From contig JBGASH010000210.1 in the NCBI GenBank assembly GCA_044229775.1, positions 1 through 6,039 on the forward strand: a DNA stretch of 6,039 nucleotides. The letters run 5' to 3'. The notes under the pieces were generated by a model. That model saw nothing but the letters and a program-made list of their open reading frames with translations. It was not told the DNA's origin and searched no databases. How positions within the stretch are numbered: the stretch's first letter is position 1; each line of letters starts with the position of its first letter. The position numbers and the translations under genes are program-made. This DNA comes from JAHEYG01 sp044229775 (GTDB lineage: Bacteria; Bacteroidota; Bacteroidia; B-17B0; Aurantibacillaceae). Positions 5,662-6,039 of this stretch are shown here, in pieces.

Positions 5662-5692
5662 TTTGGTTTAGAGGTATAAGTTTATACATTTG
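5662..5692 (+). promoter_or_regulatory. Full -33/-7 promoter of the exported protein at the right edge
   Basis: TTTG at 5662-5665, a 19-nt spacer and TACATTTG at 5685-5692 together match the Bacteroidota consensus TTTG / TAnnTTTG. This is the only promoter in the window with both elements. The transcript would start near 5697-5699, coinciding with the GTG start of the gene, so the message may be leaderless. Confidence 0.65.
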
Positions 5693-5696
5693 ATGT

Positions 5697-6039
5697 GTGA
5701 AAACTAAACCCGCATATTTTTCCTTAGGATTCCTGTTTTTGTTTTTGGCTTCTTTTTCAGCCAATACTTATGTGTCCTTAAACAGCTCCCTAAAAAATGC
5801 GTTTCACTTTTCTAAAAGTAACGAAGTAAAGCAAAGCACAACACCTTCAACTACCGAAGATCTCGTTTTTGAAGAAACAGAGAACGATAGCGAAGAGTCG
5901 CTTAACAACGTTGAAACAATTGTCCCTACTTTTCTTAATTTCCAGGTAATAAGCACTCTCGTTTATTACGATTTCTCCGAAGCATTTCAGTTCGAGAAAA
6001 ACTCCAATCCAATATTCCTTAACATACATTCGTTAAGGA
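5697..6039 (+). CDS. Exported protein of unknown function, partial at right edge
   Basis: An open frame of 114 codons starts at GTG 5697 and runs off the window. The first 25 or so residues are a clear signal peptide: MKTKPAYF, then the core LGFLFLFLASF and a likely cleavage at SFSA/NTYV. No lipobox cysteine is present. The mature part is polar, with an acidic Ser/Thr/Glu-rich stretch (VKQSTTPSTTEDLVFEE, then ENDSEESLNN, about 50-75). It is followed by more hydrophobic sequence with aromatic residues (FLNFQVISTLVYYDF, FQFEKNSNPIFLNIHSL). I do not recognise a family. The ATG four bases upstream (5693) reaches a stop after four codons and the GTG at 5695 after one, so 5697 is the only start that gives the signal peptide. 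A strong promoter match lies immediately upstream. The minus-strand frame in this interval looks like a shadow. Confidence 0.7.
   Translation, partial: MKTKPAYFSLGFLFLFLASFSANTYVSLNSSLKNAFHFSKSNEVKQSTTPSTTEDLVFEETENDSEESLNNVETIVPTFLNFQVISTLVYYDFSEAFQFEKNSNPIFLNIHSLR

Noticed and set aside
5847..6029. A 60-codon minus-strand frame at the right edge.
   Set aside because: It overlaps the plus-strand frame that has a signal peptide and a complete promoter. The minus frame has no promoter box that I could see.

Overview
The window looks like chromosome of a Bacteroidota bacterium, probably from the Flavobacteriia/Bacteroidia part of the phylum. Three things point there. Five of the six recognisable gene starts have the phylum's -7 promoter box TAnnTTTG just upstream, while Shine-Dalgarno sequences are weak or absent. 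The proteins (PyrB, ornithine aminotransferase, a YfiT/DinB-type protein, a cytochrome c-like lipoprotein) resemble the versions usual in that group. The left end encodes a secreted repeat protein that opens with the W-x-x-G...NW...NWS-TTSGG...VPG module common in Bacteroidota surface proteins.

Layout. Positions 1-1812 (minus strand) hold the N-terminal part of a large exported repeat protein that runs off the left edge. It has a signal peptide and a tandem repeat of exactly 513 bp (171 residues), of which one full clean copy, one damaged copy and one diverged partial copy are visible. The reading frame is broken several times. Aligning the copies against one another locates the breaks as small insertions and deletions, mostly in the middle copy. 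This may be unpolished consensus sequence or real decay. Positions 1813-2105 are an intergenic gap. Positions 2106-3035 (minus) are pyrB, aspartate carbamoyltransferase. Positions 3098-3610 (minus) are a DinB/YfiT-family putative metal-dependent enzyme. A compact divergent promoter region (3611-3679) separates it from a two-module cytochrome c-like lipoprotein (3680-4315, plus), followed by ornithine aminotransferase rocD (4364-5599, plus). At the right edge an exported protein of unknown function begins at a GTG (5697) and is cut by the window end.

The genes do not form one pathway. PyrB (pyrimidine synthesis, uses carbamoyl phosphate) and RocD (ornithine/arginine/proline interconversion) are both central nitrogen metabolism, but they lie on opposite strands and each has its own promoter. 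The window reads as individually transcribed housekeeping genes next to one surface-protein locus. I found no clear sign of a new multi-gene system. The points most worth a second look are the repeat array with its clustered frameshifts, the very short or absent leaders implied by two promoters, the heme-motif arrangement of the cytochrome-like protein, and the uncharacterised exported protein at the right edge.
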